Positions 23,495 to 37,439 of a DNA stretch of 64,000 nt are shown in pieces. The translations under genes and the position numbers were made by a program. The DNA is taken from the NCBI GenBank assembly GCA_020205615.1, contig CM035168.1:129714795-129778794 (forward strand), in the 5' to 3' direction. Numbering within the stretch: position 1 is the stretch's first letter; every line of letters starts with the position of its first letter. Under the pieces are notes generated by a model. That model was not told the DNA's origin and ran no database searches. It saw only the letters and a program-made list of their open reading frames with translations. Source of the DNA: Panax quinquefolius. Taxonomy: Eukaryota; Streptophyta; Magnoliopsida; Apiales; Araliaceae.

Positions 23495-24656
23495 CATGAC
23501 GCCCCCAAAATAGGTATACATCACCTATTTTGAGTCGCCAAATACATGGTACAGAATACAAATACAATCTTTAATATAAAATAAGAGAGCTGTGAATTTT
23601 AATACAAATATTGTCTTCTAGACAATATCCACTCTCAGAATAAGTCCTCGTTACATTTATTGTCACACTATTTAACAGAATAGTGAGGACTACTAATGTT
23701 ATCATCTGGACCGTCACTCCGCTCCCCGACTCATCCCAAATTTATATTCTCATTTCACGAAAAGAACAAAGAAAGAAAGGGTGAGCTCAACTAGCCCAAA
23801 GAAGAAATATTATGACTAAGATAATGCGAATAAATTATCATTAGTCTTCAACAATGTTAAACCGATAAAATATAACAAACATCAAGTTTAATGCAAGAAT
23901 GAACAAGTAATCCATTGAAGAGTCAAGTAGAGAATAAAATCTACTATCTTCTATGATTTAAAAAGTTTTTCATCACTTTTATCACCGGGACTCAAATTTT
24001 AATAAATAATCCACATTATCAATTCATCCCCGCACTACGTGTCAAGGATATTGTTTAAGATATCACGACCACGAATTATCCATGCACTACGGGCCAAAGA
24101 TAATTGTGTTTTCATCAACTATCCCGATCATGCCATAAAATAATTCATCTTTGCTCCACTTCGTCAAGAGAATCCATAGCCATAATCATACCAAAACTCG
24201 CCCATCAATGCACTACGGGCCAATGAGGACTTTTTCCACATCATTTGTAACATTACGGTCATGATTATACCGAATAATCCTCTTTATAATCATACCAAGT
24301 CCATCTATGCACCACACAGCCACGATGACTTTCAACAAAATATAAAACATGAGGATGATGACAATGATATAAGAATTCAATAAAACAAGTTCAAGAATTA
24401 AATTATCCAGAACTAATAACGCCCAAATTGTCAACATGATACTTCTTTGTAAACTAAAATTCAAGAATGCTCGTAAGAATATTTCCATGAAAAGATACCG
24501 GATGAAGCGCAAATATTAAGGATATTCCACTAATTTCATGGAGTATAAAGTCAAAACTTTAACCAACCGAGTATAATAAAGAATGGAATAACAAAAGAAA
24601 TCACCACGCATGCGGTATTGTGATGTACATGTTATTCCAATGTAATAATAAATAAC
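23495..24656 (-). mobile_element. Right gypsy LTR, part A (cut by the CACTA-type element)
   Basis: Begins TGACGCCCCCAAAATAGG on the plus strand and parallels the left LTR up to the AATAATAAATAAC word. The CACTA-type element starts at 24657 and the LTR resumes at 39073. The terminal dinucleotide expected before TGACGCC has mutated to CA. Confidence 0.85.
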
Positions 24657-24960
24657 TACTACAAGAAAATGCTCTAACAAATGACCAACAAGATCGTGAT
24701 CGCCCTTCCTGGTCATGATATAGTATTATTCATGACCGACATTAGCGGCAATCGCCTTGAAATTTGGTCGCTAGATTATATTAATGATCAAGACCCATTA
24801 CTACTCTAAGAATCGGGTTCAATTTTACCTCCAAAAAAATTGGCAGGAAATGTTGGCGCCTTAGTTATTTGCGACCACTTATCATCAGCGACCGCATTCT
24901 GTCGCTGATACTTCCACATCATTTAAAATTAGCGACCGCATGAGGTCGCTGATCTATTTC
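24657..24960. repeat. Left subterminal repeat block of the CACTA-type element
   Basis: Words such as GATCGTGATCGCC, TTGGTCGCTAG, ATCAGCGACCGCATTCTG and TTAGCGACCGCATGAGGTCG recur in both orientations. Similar words (GGCGACCGCGTCGCGATCG) occupy 38930-39060 at the other end. In characterised CACTA elements such motifs bind the element's own protein. Confidence 0.65.
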
Positions 24961-27530
24961 AATTAACCAGTTCTAGTTCGTCATTCTCAAACGCAAAACA
25001 GAAGAAAAAAAAGAAGGAGAAAAGAAGAGGGAGAAGGGGGAGAAGAGAAGAGGGGAAAATCGCCGCCACTACCATCACTACCACGCACCACAGCCGCCGC
25101 CGCTACCTCCACAGGTAAGATACATACTTTTCAGATTGGTTTAGCCATAAAAAGCTCTTTCAATTGTAAAATATTCTCCACGGAAACCATTCCTTGTTAT
25201 ATAGTTTCCAAATTGGGATATGGAATCCAGGCAGATTTGTGTATTGTGCTTAGTGGAGGATCTAGGTGTAATTTATGGAGGGCATTTACCCCTTTTTGTT
25301 TTGAAAATATTGACATTTTTACTATTATTTTTAATTCTTATAAAATAACCCCTAAAATTTAAATTTCCCTCCTTCATGATTTTTCTCACTTCTATCCCCT
25401 TTTATCTTAAATTTATGAATTTTGATATACTTCACTGATATGCTTTGGCTGATTATTAATCATATTTAGAGATGGATCATCAATAACTGATTTGTAATAT
25501 TGCTTTGTTCTTTTTTATATATTTGTAATGTTGTTTTCGCCAGATTTGTAATGTTGTTTTGTTCTCTTCTATATATTTTCACACTTTTGGTATCATAATC
25601 ATAGCTATTATTAATTGGACCTGTTGTTTTCTCCCTCTTTACAATGAATTCACACTACTTACACCACATCACTAGGTTTAGTCAAGACAGTTGGTTCCTG
25701 TTGTATTCCATTCCTTCTCAAGGTGAGAATTCTTATTCTTATAAATAATCTGATATTCTTTTTTACTCCTTGTACTTTTCACTAATCTAGAAATATATTT
25801 TTCATGTATTTTGTTCTTTATGCACTTCTAAGGGATATTTATAGTTTACATCTTTAAGTCATTGGAATCTGTACCGAAGGATGGATTTACTTGGTGGCTA
25901 GCATGGGATATTTACCCCTTACTCATCGGGATGATAAATATCTTTTTAATTATAATTTTCTAAACATCGAGGCATTGGATATATGAGACCATCTCTACCA
26001 AAGTATGGATTTTTGTGTTGGCTAAGATGGAATATCGAGTACAACCCCCTCAGCCTTTGGGATGATAAATTCTCTTTGTAAGCAATTAATTAAAGGATAA
26101 ATATAGAACTTTGCCTACCTTGTCTTAGAAAATTTAAGATTACTCAAATGTGTTCTTAGTAACATAAAGACAGTGTTTTTGGCATTGGAGGTTTTTGGTG
26201 TAAAATCACTTTTGGAGGAATGCTAGAATTTGGTGCTTTCTTAAGTGTGTTTACATTTAAACTAGCATTCATACGCACCATAGTATCTACTTTTAGTATT
26301 CATTCTTGGGTCACCAAATCATTATTATTTTTCAATTGATGTATTGTGTCCGTTCCAAAATTAGAGATACAATTTGACTTTTGAGGTCAAACGACGGCAT
26401 ATTAAACTTCAAATTAAGGTAAGAGATTCGAAAATTTTTGGCTCAAAATTTTTTCTCCAAAAATGGGAGGATTTGGAGGGATGGGAAATGACACACTTCT
26501 TCTTTCCCAAATGTCCTATGTAGAAGAGTTTTTGTTGTGTTCAGATATGGACAAAGAGCATATCTAAACTCTAAATTTTCCTACATACCTATCAAACAAA
26601 CTCTAAATTATAAAATTTTCCTACATACCTATCAAACAAACTCTAAATTTGCAATTTTTTCCTACACACCATCAGATATAACTTTTTACCGCTTTAATTT
26701 GCATTATTATATTGAAATTTGTATATTTCTCTTGGTTTGTGTCTTGGGTGCCTAGAAATGACAATATATGCATGCCGTCGTGCATATGGCTAGTTCATAT
26801 TATAGGGGAGACTCTGACGAAATTTTTTTGTTGGTCGGGTAGTTGCGAACAATTATAACATTAATGAGCTAATCATATGCTTAGTAGCTAGTATACTCAA
26901 GTCATATGTATGTTTAGTTTTAATTATATTACATACAATTACATATATACATGTTCTCTATATCCTTGACGCGTTTATGTACCTTACATTTATAACTCAT
27001 ACTAACATCCTAAATTTTTATTTATAGATGTCTTCGAACTCGCAAAGACGAAAGCGCCTTGGTTGGGTTTGGTCCTAATCATATGTCAAGGCCCCGCTTA
27101 ATCCGGATGATCGCATTCTTATACAATCCTGTCCTCCTCCAGAAAGCACGTAAGTTAAACATTGTGTATATATAAGGGTTTAATATTTCCATTGTTATAA
27201 ATATATATGATCGTAAATTATCAGATATTATATGATTTTCAAGATAGTAAATTGTGAAGTGCATTTCACAATTATGCTTCTGAATCGGCTTCACGCCAAG
27301 TGATTACATGGGCGAAAGCACACCTCTCTACCATAAGGATGATGCAAATTTAATTTCGTATATATTTTTATCACTCTGATGGATAATACATAGTTAATCA
27401 AATAATATTGTTTAGTAATGTTGGATTATGGTAATATAACAGTTTTAATATTATTTTTGTTGTTTTATTTGTAGAAGCGGTATAGATGGGACGACGCACA
27501 AACATCAGTTATTCAGACACTATTCTGGCA
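24961..27530 (+). pseudogene. Degraded CACTA gene region, 5' part
   Basis: A purine-rich leader (about 25000-25060) passes into a proline/alanine-type coding-like stretch ending CTACCTCCACAG before GTAAGATAC, which looks like a first exon and donor. A second exon-like stretch starts with an ATG at 27028 (reads SSNSQRRKRLGW, then broken) and ends near a GTAAGTT donor at about 27149. A third piece near 27282-27350 reads SASRQVITWAKAHLSTI. No single long frame survives. Identity as the element's own gene is inferred from position. Confidence 0.35.
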
Positions 27531-27937
27531 GAAGTTGTAGGGTTTCGACACAGAAACGCAGCGAAAATAAACCAATTTAAAGCAATTCCCAAACCCAAAA
27601 CAGGATCCATGTGAAAACAATTAACTCAGTGGTTAGAAATTATACCGATTTTGATACTAAAATTGATGCGCTCGAATCTCCAACGCAATCCAAATGAACC
27701 GCGCCTCTACGGTATCCACACGAACGCTCCGAGAATCGTCCTACGATCTGCAGAAGAAGGAACCGTGGTACTAGCCACTAAGGATGAGGATTTTCAGAAC
27801 TTGTTTCTCTCTAGTCTCTCTCTAAGAGCCGCTAGGGTTTTCAGTTTATGAATAATACCTAAAATGGCTGCAACATATCATATATATATAGCCATTTAAA
27901 AATATTATTCAAAACCTAATTTAATAAAATTCGAATT

Positions 27938-29796
27938 TTTTAGGTTTGTAATATTCATGAACGCAATCAAATTGCACAAATAAGCGAAAACGTGGAAAAT
28001 CAGAGTTTTAAAAATTTTACAAACCATATACCCGGATCACCCTTTATGCACAATTATTAATTAAACGAAAAAGAAAGAACAAGAATCATACCCTTGAAGA
28101 TCCGAGCTTCCTCAGGTACAAGTTCACCTCCAATCCTTTTCGCGTTCAACTTGAATCCATCGGGTTTGGTTCCTTCCTTTGATCAACGTTAGCCACCCAA
28201 GTGTTTGGCCTCTAGAGGTGATCCACCAAGGAAGAAGAAGAATTCAAGAAGATGGATATTTGGCAAAACCCTAGTTTTCTATCTCTATAGAAAAGGGTGT
28301 ACTCTCCAACAATTGGAATAATGTATGTGTGATATCTGATATAAGACTCCTCTTATAAAGATATCAAGTAACCCTATTAAAAATAAGGTATTATTTATTT
28401 AATTAAACTCTTTTAATTAAATGGGCTCCCTAATCTTATTAGGGATAATTAATTAAACTCATTTAACTAATTTTTCCTCCTAATCCTATTAGGAATAAAT
28501 GAGAGTACTTATATTAAATTAATTTCTAAACTCTTTTAGAAATTAAAATAATAATAATTGTAATAATATTAATAAGACTCCTCTTATTAATTTATATTTA
28601 ATATTTCTAAAATATTAAATAATAAATATTAAGCTATTTAATTTATTCTATCACCATAGATTAAATTAAATATACTTAACATATTATTACGATTATGTCA
28701 TTAACTTCTTAAATAATTATTCTTCCTTTTATGGTGTGACCATTTAGGTTCTCCATATTAAACCTATTGTGAATAAATCAATTAGAATAAATTAATCTTA
28801 TTTAAATAAATAAATTAAACTATTAATTTATTTAAATAAATAATATTTATTCTACAATAGGGATAAGCCTCCCTAGCGATCAACGACTTTCCAGATAATA
28901 TAGATTTTAACATTAATCATAAAAGAACCTTTGAGTAAATAGTTACCGTACAATTCAATCATTCCACCATACAATGTTCCAATTAAATATAAGACATGGA
29001 ATTACTGTCAAGTCTTATTTTATTTAATTATATGTATTTCGACTCTTAAATGCACAACTCTAAATAATACAAATTAGAAACTCCTTTCTAATTTCATTCT
29101 GCCTTGGTTAAGGACTACTGAGTTGTCATTTATCGAATCACATAGGACATTTCTCTTCTTTTACTAGAAGTGGTAGATTCTTTATTGATCATACATTATC
29201 TCCATGTACGACTTATTATACCCAAGCATACCCTTTGATATACCCTAAGGGTCTTAAGGAATAAGTCAAGTAAAACTCCATTAGGTATTCCTACAGGAAT
29301 TTCTATTGACTCCATTAGGTATTCCTACAGGAATTCCTATCACTACAGGAATTCCTATTGATAGACAAGTAAAACTCCATTAGGTATTCCTTAGCGAGCC
29401 ACGTTCAGTGAACTTATTCTCTAATAAGCACCTACATACTTACTTTAGTGTCTCCACACAAATGATCATGAGATCAATCATCCTTATCCAATGAAAGAAA
29501 GCAACGTATGTACTCAATCTATCCGAATTCACTAATCCCCAATTTAGTAATCCAACGATTGGGAACTATTTTAGTTTTAAGCTTTCTAAGAATTTAGATC
29601 TCATTAGAATGATCATCATCATTATTCTAAAAGCATTGCTTAAAACTATGGGTTTATCGCATATTATAAAACAGCATCATGTAGATAATTAAAAGCCTTT
29701 AATAAATTAATACTTTTTATTAATAAATGAATAAGATTGTTACAAAGTATATGCTTTATCATCAAACATGATTGGCTTGTGTGCATACTACTTTCA
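27938..29796 (-). repeat. Copia LTR, left copy (3' LTR)
   Basis: 1859 bp, very similar to the right copy over most of its length. It differs in its right third: around 29262-29390 a short segment (CTCCATTAGGTATTCCTACA type) is repeated several times, replacing sequence present in the right copy at about 35762-35850. The plus-strand first bases read TTTTAGGTTTG instead of TGTTAGGTTTG. Confidence 0.85.
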
Positions 29797-29812
29797 ATCT
29801 CCCACTTGCACT
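29797..29812 (-). other. Copia polypurine tract
   Basis: The minus strand reads GTGCAAGTGGGAGAT directly before the 3' LTR. AAGTGGGAGA is the typical polypurine tract of plant copia elements. Confidence 0.7.
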
Positions 29813-32200
29813 AAAGCCAATCGTCATGGTATCTCATACTCTTCTTCTCTAAGTGACGATTATCCTGATGTTGGATAAGCTTTAGTTAATGGATATGTAA
29901 TTTTGTTCTTGAGAGTTCACTATCTCTATAGTGATTTTCCATCTTTCAATGATTCCTATAATTAAATGAAAGTGCCACAACACATGTTTAGATCCAAGAT
30001 GAGACTTAGGAACTATTCCTAGTTCTGTAATGAACTTTTCATCCAAACAATCAACTTGCAGCTTCATTTATAGCTATATACTTTGTCTTTATCACCAAAC
30101 CAGCAACTCTTTGCTGTTTGAAACCTTTCCAATTTTACTGCACCACCGTTCAAAGTAACGCTTTACCTTAAAGTGGATTTGTCATCGTCTTGGTCAGTCT
30201 GAAAAACTTGAGTCTGTTAAGCCTTCTAGTTTTAATTTAGACCCACCATGAATATGATCACATCCTTAGTTCTAGTTAAGTACTTTAAGATATTTTTCAC
30301 TATCTTACAGTGATCTTCTCCAGAATATGATCGATCATCATCAGGTCTCGTATATTTCATTGCATACATGATTGTCACTCATGCGATCTCTCTTTTCAGG
30401 AGTCTGTGGGGACTATTAAGAGAGATACACTCCATGGCTCATCAACATGAGACATCCCATGGAGTTTTCCATGCTAAACGACTTTAGCATCAAATGAATA
30501 TACGTTCCTTGGGTTAAGTCGAGCATCCTTTTAAATCTATCTATATAGATTTGCATCCCCAATTAAGATACTCTTCCCAAATCATTCATGGAGGAATGTT
30601 TAGACAACTTTATCTTTACTGATTATAGCATTAGTATGTCATTCCTTATCCATAATATATCAACATATAATACTAAAAATCTCATGACGCTCTCACTGAC
30701 CCTTTTGTACACACTAGAACTCTTACCTTATCGTATGTAACTCTTGATCATCATCTTCTATGATGCGTACCTCATCATCATCATCCATGATGAATCCATA
30801 CCTCCTAGGTATCTTCGGTATTATTCTAGATTTACGATTCGGTTGTGGTACAATAGGAATTATCATCTACGTGTTCCTCTTATTTGACTTATAGTGTTTT
30901 GTGGTTCTTGAACTCTTCAATATCTATTATCCTCCCACTAGCCCCTCGCAATGATAAAAACACATTTATCTTAGAAGGCGTGTGTTTCGCAACAAACACC
31001 TTTTGCTAAGTAGGATTATAGAACATATACCCTAAACTTACTTTTAGGATGTCCCACAAATTTGTACTTGTCAAATTTTGTCCCAAGCTTATCCTTTGAA
31101 ACCTTTTCACATAAGTTGGATAACCCTTATCTTAACATACTTAAGATTAGGAATCCTCCACATCCATAACTTTTATGGAGTCTTGAAATGGATTTTGAGG
31201 TTACCATTTTCGTAGATATCTGACCATTTCTAGGATACGACCCCAGGATCTTACCGAATGTCGGTAAAATCATTATGGACCGCACAATGTCCAACAAAGT
31301 ACGATTTTTCCATTCGGATACATCAATCAATTATTGCGTGACGATGATGTGTCCATTATGAGAAAACCATTTGAGATGATTTAGAAACTTATTGCACAAG
31401 TATTTATTCCTTGATCTAATCAAAGAATCTTAATACTTTGTCAATTTGTTTCACTTCTGAATTCTTTGAACCTTTTAAATAATTCACACTTGTATTTCAT
31501 CAAATACACACATTCAACTCTTTGAATGATCATCTCCTTTTCTTATACTAGTTTGTTCAATTTGCAAAATAAATTTTCACGTAAGTCAAGTATACAAAAT
31601 CCATTAAGTAATATTTCAGTTCTATACAAAACATTATTATTATAAATAGAACAACAATTGTTCTTAATTATAATACCAAAAATTTTATTGTCCAACAATA
31701 AAATGGAAATAATGTTTCTAACAAGAACTGGAATACAATAACAACGTATTGACTTAACAGATTTGCCCGTAGGCATTGCTAAACTATAAGTTTCTATGGC
31801 TAATGTGGCAAGCTTTGCTTCATTTCCCACACATAGGATTACTTATATTTGTTTAGCTTTCTTTTACCGCTGGTCCCTTCATAAATCTATATTTATGATA
31901 ACCAAAGTCGGTATCCAATACCCAAGTAGAACCTCGACTTAAAGAAAATTTATTTTAAATAATGAACAAATTTGTATTTATAACCTAAACTTCACTAAGC
32001 TTCTTTGGTTAGCCTCTGCAAGACCCTTTTTGCGCTTCTTTTCGATTATCCAGCTTATTGTAGTGGAAGCAAACTCCTTTGCTATCCGTATCAGTTTTGT
32101 TCTTATTATCCTTTGTTTATGCCTTTTTGTTTACCTTCTTTGAATTGTTCTTCCTTTCAGAAGATCCTTTGGCCCCTACCAGTAAGACATGGTCTTTCTT
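29813..32200 (-). pseudogene. Copia pol remnant (integrase, RT, RNase H motifs)
   Basis: Minus-strand pieces in different frames match copia pol in the expected order. KNRTLLDIVRSIM (integrase, about 31310) comes first. RT/RNase H follows (TIMYAMKYTRPDDDRSYSGE then IVKNILKYLTRTKDV, about 30400-30250; FQTDQDDDKS; LNGGAVKLE near 30150). KTKYIAINEA comes near 30080 and the tail RWKITIEIVNSQEQN near 29920. Many stops and missing blocks show it is dead. Confidence 0.7.
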
Positions 32201-32770
32201 AGTTGGAAAGTGACTCTCAACAATTTTTAACATGTTAAGCAAATCAGCGAGGCTGATCTCTAGCTTGTTCATATGAAAAATTCACAACAATTGTGAATGG
32301 AGTCCAGGAGTGAGTGCAAGATCAAATCTTGGCTCAACTCTCCATCCATGACAAAACCAGTTATCCTAATTGATCAATCAAATTGATTATATTAAGGACT
32401 TTTGTCTGTACTATAGTGCCATTGGCCATTTTAGATCGGAAGAGCTCCTTAGATATCTGATATCTATCAGTCCTACTTTCCTCGCCATCAACTACTTGAT
32501 GTGCAGGAATATAGTAAGAGCATCCATAGTTTCATGCGACGTTTGAAGCTCGTTACTTTCGTGGATACGAGCATGATGCATTGAGCCAATCATGCATCAT
32601 CTCGCCACTTTCTAAAAGTAGCAATCTCTTCCTCAGAGGCATTGTCTGCAACCATTGCAGGGATAGGCGTATTAAGGACATAAGATAGCTTTTCAGCCCT
32701 GAGAACTATTCTCAAAATCCTTAACCAATCCATTTAATATGGTCCGGTTAAATAACATCTAATATGCTTC
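32200..32770 (-). pseudogene. Copia gag remnant (UBN2-type)
   Basis: The minus strand reads MDWLRILRIVLRAEKLSYVL, then NTPIPAMVADNASEEEIATF and RKWRDDA before a stop. Further on comes NKLEISLADLLNMLKIVESH. These are hallmark stretches of the plant copia gag domain. Stops and shifts break it into pieces. Confidence 0.75.
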
Positions 32771-32989
32771 GCAGTGATAGTAATTTAGACATTGTAAAAT
32801 TCTATAGATGAATTTGTAATTAATAACATTTTAGCATACATTCTTTTATTAATTACCAAAATAAATTAGGTCTTATTTTAAATTGGTATCTCCCATTATT
32901 TTCTTCAAACTATATTACCCTCACTTATATAGTTCAAAAATCTAATTAAAGATTTCTTTAGTGAGAATAAGGATCCCATTTCAAATGTA

Positions 32990-33290
32990 TATAGCATTGT
33001 GTGTGCACAACAAACTATATATAAATAAATAGGTAGGCAACTCTCTTAATTACATCAACTATGTAACTCCTTGTATTTTACCTCTTAAATCATAATGGTC
33101 GTTGTGTGTACATCCAACTAAAATAATTTAAGTTAAGTCGCACCCAAAGATTTCCATATAAGTGAAGAGAAAACTACGACCTTTGTGTGTGCAACAAAAC
33201 AATAATGTTCAATTCCTTATAAACATCATATGTAATAAAACAACATCTTAAATATTTAATACTCGCCATGTGTGTGCACAACAAACTCAT
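32990..33290 (-). repeat. Copia leader repeats (TGTGTGCACAACAAAC type)
   Basis: Four spaced copies of a TGTGTG(C/T)(A)CA-ACAAAC-like word occur at about 33000, 33100, 33185 and 33265, roughly 85 bp apart. They lie between the primer-binding site and gag, in the element's untranslated leader. Confidence 0.5.
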
Positions 33291-33639
33291 ATTAAATATT
33301 CAATACTCTATTTTCTTTCTATCATGCTGTAGAAAGCGGCTTCGATATTTCAAATATCTTTGAACGTTACAACTTAATATAAAATATTTGAGGGGTTTGT
33401 TATTAATTTGTCTCATCTTGTTTAATACAGATTCACATATATATATATATAAAATACGCATCATATTAATAAAATTATTTTATTTTAATTTATCCAAATT
33501 TGAATAAAATAAACTATTTTATTTTAATCAAAATCTTTAATCAAAATAAACTCCTTTATTTTAATTAATTATGGAATCCAATTCCATGTTAAAAAAAACT
33601 CCTTTATTAAAGGAAACACGGATTCTTTTTCCCATTCAC

Positions 33640-33810
33640 AAATAAACTCTTTATTTTGAATAATATGAAATCTTATTTCATATCTAAATAAACTTCATTT
33701 ATTTAAGGAAATTAGGATTCTCTTTCCTATTCACAAATAAACTCTTTTATTTTGAATAATATGAAATCTTATTTCATATCTAAATAAACTCCTTTATTTA
33801 AGAAAACATG
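33640..33810. repeat. AT-rich tandem repeat in copia leader
   Basis: The words TTTGAATAATATGAAATCTT and ATTTCATATCTAAATAAACT occur twice about 100 bp apart, with related ATAAACTC-TTTATTT words on either side. Confidence 0.6.
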
Positions 33811-34380
33811 GAATCCAATTTCAACTCCAATTAGTTATCACGGAATCCAATTCCAACTCTAATTAGTTAGCATGAAATTTAATTTTAAAATTAAAATAAA
33901 TCTTTTTTTATATTTTAAAATTAAAATAAACTTTTTATTTTAAAATTAAAATAAATTTTTATTTTAATTATAAAATTATTAAAATATATATTACATATAC
34001 ATAATATATATTACGGTAATATATATATTATATATATAATATATAAGTAACATGAATCCCGTTAACTTCGGTCCGTGCACTTGAATTCATGAAATCCTTT
34101 TAAATTAAAAATCTCCTGCAACTTTAAAAAATTGGTTCACGTGAATCTCAAAAAATGCATGCTCATGCTACCTTTAATTACAAATTACTCAAGATTTCCA
34201 TTTTAAAAAAAAAAAGAAGAAAAACCCGATTCATGAATCACGGTCTTTGGGTTTTAAAACAAAGCTTTGAATTTTTTTTTAAATAAATTTTATATCATAA
34301 AATTATGCCCAATTAAATTGTTCTAAACACATATCAATATACATATCAAATTAAAATAATTAATAATTCCCATAAAGGTT

Positions 34381-34395
34381 TGGCTCTGATACCAC
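34381..34395 (-). other. Copia primer-binding site
   Basis: The minus strand reads GTGGTATCAGAGCCA, complementary to the 3' end of initiator methionine tRNA and directly adjoining the 5' LTR at 34396. Confidence 0.85.
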
Positions 34396-36294
34396 TGTTA
34401 GGTTTGTAATATTCATGAACGCAATCAAATTGCACAAATAAGCGGAAACGTGGAAAATCAGAGTTTTAAAAATTTTACAAACCATATACTCGGATCACCC
34501 TTTATGCACAATTATTAATTAAATGAAAAAGAAAGAACAAGAATTATACCCTTGAAGATCCGAGCTTCCTCAGGTACAAGTTCACCTCCAATCCTTTTCG
34601 CGTTCAACTTGAATCCATCGGGTTTGGTTCCTTCCTTTGATCAACGTTAGCCACCTAAGTATTTGGTCTCTAGAGGTGATCCACCAAGGATTGGGTCTCT
34701 AGAGGTGATCCACCAAGGAAGAAGAAGAATTCAAGAAGATGGGTATTTGGCAAAACCCTAGTTTTCTATCTCTATAGAAAAGGGTGTACTCTCCAACAAT
34801 TGGAATAATGTATGTGTGATATCTGATATAAGACTCCTCTTATAAAGATATCAAGTAACCCTATTAAAAATAATATATTATTTAGTTAATTAAACTCTTT
34901 TAATTAAATGGGCTCCCTAATCTTATTAGAGATAATTAATTAAACTCCTTTAACTAATTTTCCCTCCTAATCCTATTAGGAATAAATGAGAGTACTTATA
35001 TTAAATTAATTCCTAAACTCTTTTAGAAATTAAAATAATAATAATTGTAATAATATTAATAAGACTCCTTTTATTAATTTATATTTAATATTTCTAAAAT
35101 ATTAAATAATAAATATTAAACTATTTAATTTATTCTATCACCATAGATTAAATTAAATATACTTAACATATTATTACGATTATGCCATTAACTTCTTAAA
35201 TAATTATTCTTCCTTTTATGGTGTGACCATTTAGGTTCTCCATATTAAACCTAGTTGTGAATAAATCAATTAGAACAATTCTAATCTTATTTAAATAAAT
35301 AAATAAATTAAACTATTAATTTATTTAAATAAATAATATTTATTCTACAATAGGGATAAAGCCTCCTCAACGATCAACGACTTTCCAGATAATATAGATT
35401 TTAACATTAATCATAAAAGAACCTTTGAGTAAATAGTTACTTAAATACAATTCAATTCTTCCACCATACAATGTCCCAATTAAATATAAGACGTTGAATT
35501 CTTTGTCAAGTCTTATTTTATTTAATTATATGTATTTCGACTCTTAAATGCATGAACTCCAAATAATGCAAATTAGAAACTCCTTTCTAATTTCATTCTC
35601 GCTTTGCCAGAGACTACTTGAGTTATCATTTATCGAATCACACGGGACATTTCTCTTCTTTTTACTAGAAGTGGTAGATTCTTTATTGATCATACATTAT
35701 CTCCACGTATTTACTTATTATACCCAAGCATACCCTTTGATATACCCTAAGGGTCTTAAGGAATAAGTCAAAGCATAACTCATCATACACAAGATACTAT
35801 GATGATCTCAAGTCTAAGGATCACTTGACTACTATCACTACAGAAATTCCTATTGACAAAAAGTAAAACTCCATTAGGTATTCCTTAGCGAGCCACGCTC
35901 AAAGATGAACTTATTCTCTAATAAGCACCTACATACTTACTTTAGTGTCTCCACACAAATGATCATGAGATCAATCATCCTCATCCAATGAAAGCAAGTT
36001 AAATATATTTACCAATCTATCCGGATTCACTAATCCCCAATTTAGTAATCCAACGATTGAGAACTATTTTAGTTTTAAGCTTTCTAAGAATTTAGATCTC
36101 ATTAGAATGATCATCATCATTATTCTAAAAGCATTGCTTAAAACTATGGGTTTATCACATATTATAAAACAACATCACGTAGATAATTAAAAGCCTTTAA
36201 TAAATTAATACTTTTGATTAATAAATGAATAAAATTGTTACAAAGTATATGCTTTATCATCAAACATGATTGGCTTGTGTGCATACTACTTTCG
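34396..36294 (-). repeat. Copia LTR, right copy (5' LTR)
   Basis: 1899 bp; plus strand starts TGTTAGGTTTGTAAT. It carries a tandem duplication of about 31 bp near 34670-34720 (the word GGTCTCTAGAGGTGATCCAC occurs twice) that the left copy lacks. Confidence 0.85.
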
Positions 36295-36296
36295 AA

Positions 36297-36298
<2 letters not shown>

Positions 36299-36341
<43 letters not shown>
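36299..36341. repeat. (TA)n microsatellite
   Basis: About 20 TA units just outside the copia right LTR, within the outer solo LTR. Confidence 0.9.
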
Positions 36342-36342
<1 letters not shown>

Positions 36343-37439
36343 TAATTAAGTCTTAATTAATATACCTATATAAATTATCCTATTAATTTAAATTAAATTT
36401 TAAATACTATCAATCATATTGATATATTTAAATATTTACAATTTAAATTAATCCCTTTAATTACGTTTCATGTGTGTGACCTATATAGGTTATTATTACG
36501 TTGGCAATAATTTTAAAAGCATATTATAAAATTATAAATGCGTGAAATGGCATCTAGTAATGCATCATCGCTACCCAAGTAATAATAAGATCGATGATTC
36601 GATGCAACCTTTTCGTGACCAATGTTTCAATGTAATTTAATCCTTTTAACCTTAATATCCTAGATTAAACTCGAGTCATGGAATGTGTCATACTCTTCAT
36701 AATTTAATCTGAGTTTTCTTGATCAATGAGTAGACTATATGAAACAAATCACTATTTGAGCATGGCCATGCATTTCATAGTCCTATTCGATCAAGAGGCC
36801 TATGGATATCACCCCTAATATATAGGATGGTTAAATTCCATGTAGATCACTCATATTTCTCACACGATTCATGATGTACCCAATAATCACCTTTATAGTC
36901 CACCCTATTAAAGGTGACATTTGATGATATCAAAGTACATAAATTCCCGTGTAGTAATATAGTGATTTTAGGTCAGAGGACCATTACATCATTGTCACTC
37001 TAAGAATTACTAATGACACTTCGCATAATGCTCCATATAGAATTCTCATGGTGGGTCCATCCCAAGACATCGTTCTCTACAACATGTACTATGCATTGAC
37101 TTAATATCTCATATATTTATGACCAATGAGATTTGGTCATCAGTCAATCCACATACTAGTCTTAATGCATCACTGTTGTCCCATCAACAATAATACTCGA
37201 CTAGGGACATTTAAAAACAATGATACTAATTATAATTATATAATCTCATGTTCAAGTCACATACTTAAAACTATATAATTTGTATCACTATTCTAAGGAA
37301 TTTTATTATGTTAACATTTATATAACGCAGTAAATAAAACCATAATAAGATCATTCATTTATTCAATCAAGTATAATATCAAAATGTTAAGCAATTATAT
37401 AAAATAATTGGCCTCTAGGGCATAAACTCTAACAGAAGT

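Larger units (their letters stand above)
27938..36294 (-). mobile_element. Ty1/copia retrotransposon, minus strand, decayed coding region
   Basis: Two LTRs (27938-29796 and 34396-36294) flank an internal region with a primer-binding site beside the right LTR, a polypurine tract beside the left one, gag near 32200-32770, and integrase, RT and RNase H motifs at about 31300 down to 29880. The gag-to-pol order with integrase before RT is the copia layout. Flanks GAATT (27933-27937) and AAATT (36295-36299) may be the target duplication, with one mismatch. Stops and frameshifts are frequent throughout, so it cannot encode its own proteins. Confidence 0.85.
27536..37434. mobile_element. Solo LTR (TGTAGGG...TCTAACA) with GAAGT target duplication, split by a copia element
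   Basis: The outer ends are TGTAGGGTTTCG at 27536 and ACTCTAACA at 37434. GAAGT stands directly outside both (27531-27535 and 37435-37439). The LTR itself is the two outer pieces, 27536-27937 and 36295-37434, about 1.54 kb in all; everything between is a later copia insertion. No internal region of its own remains, so it is a solo LTR. Confidence 0.75.
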
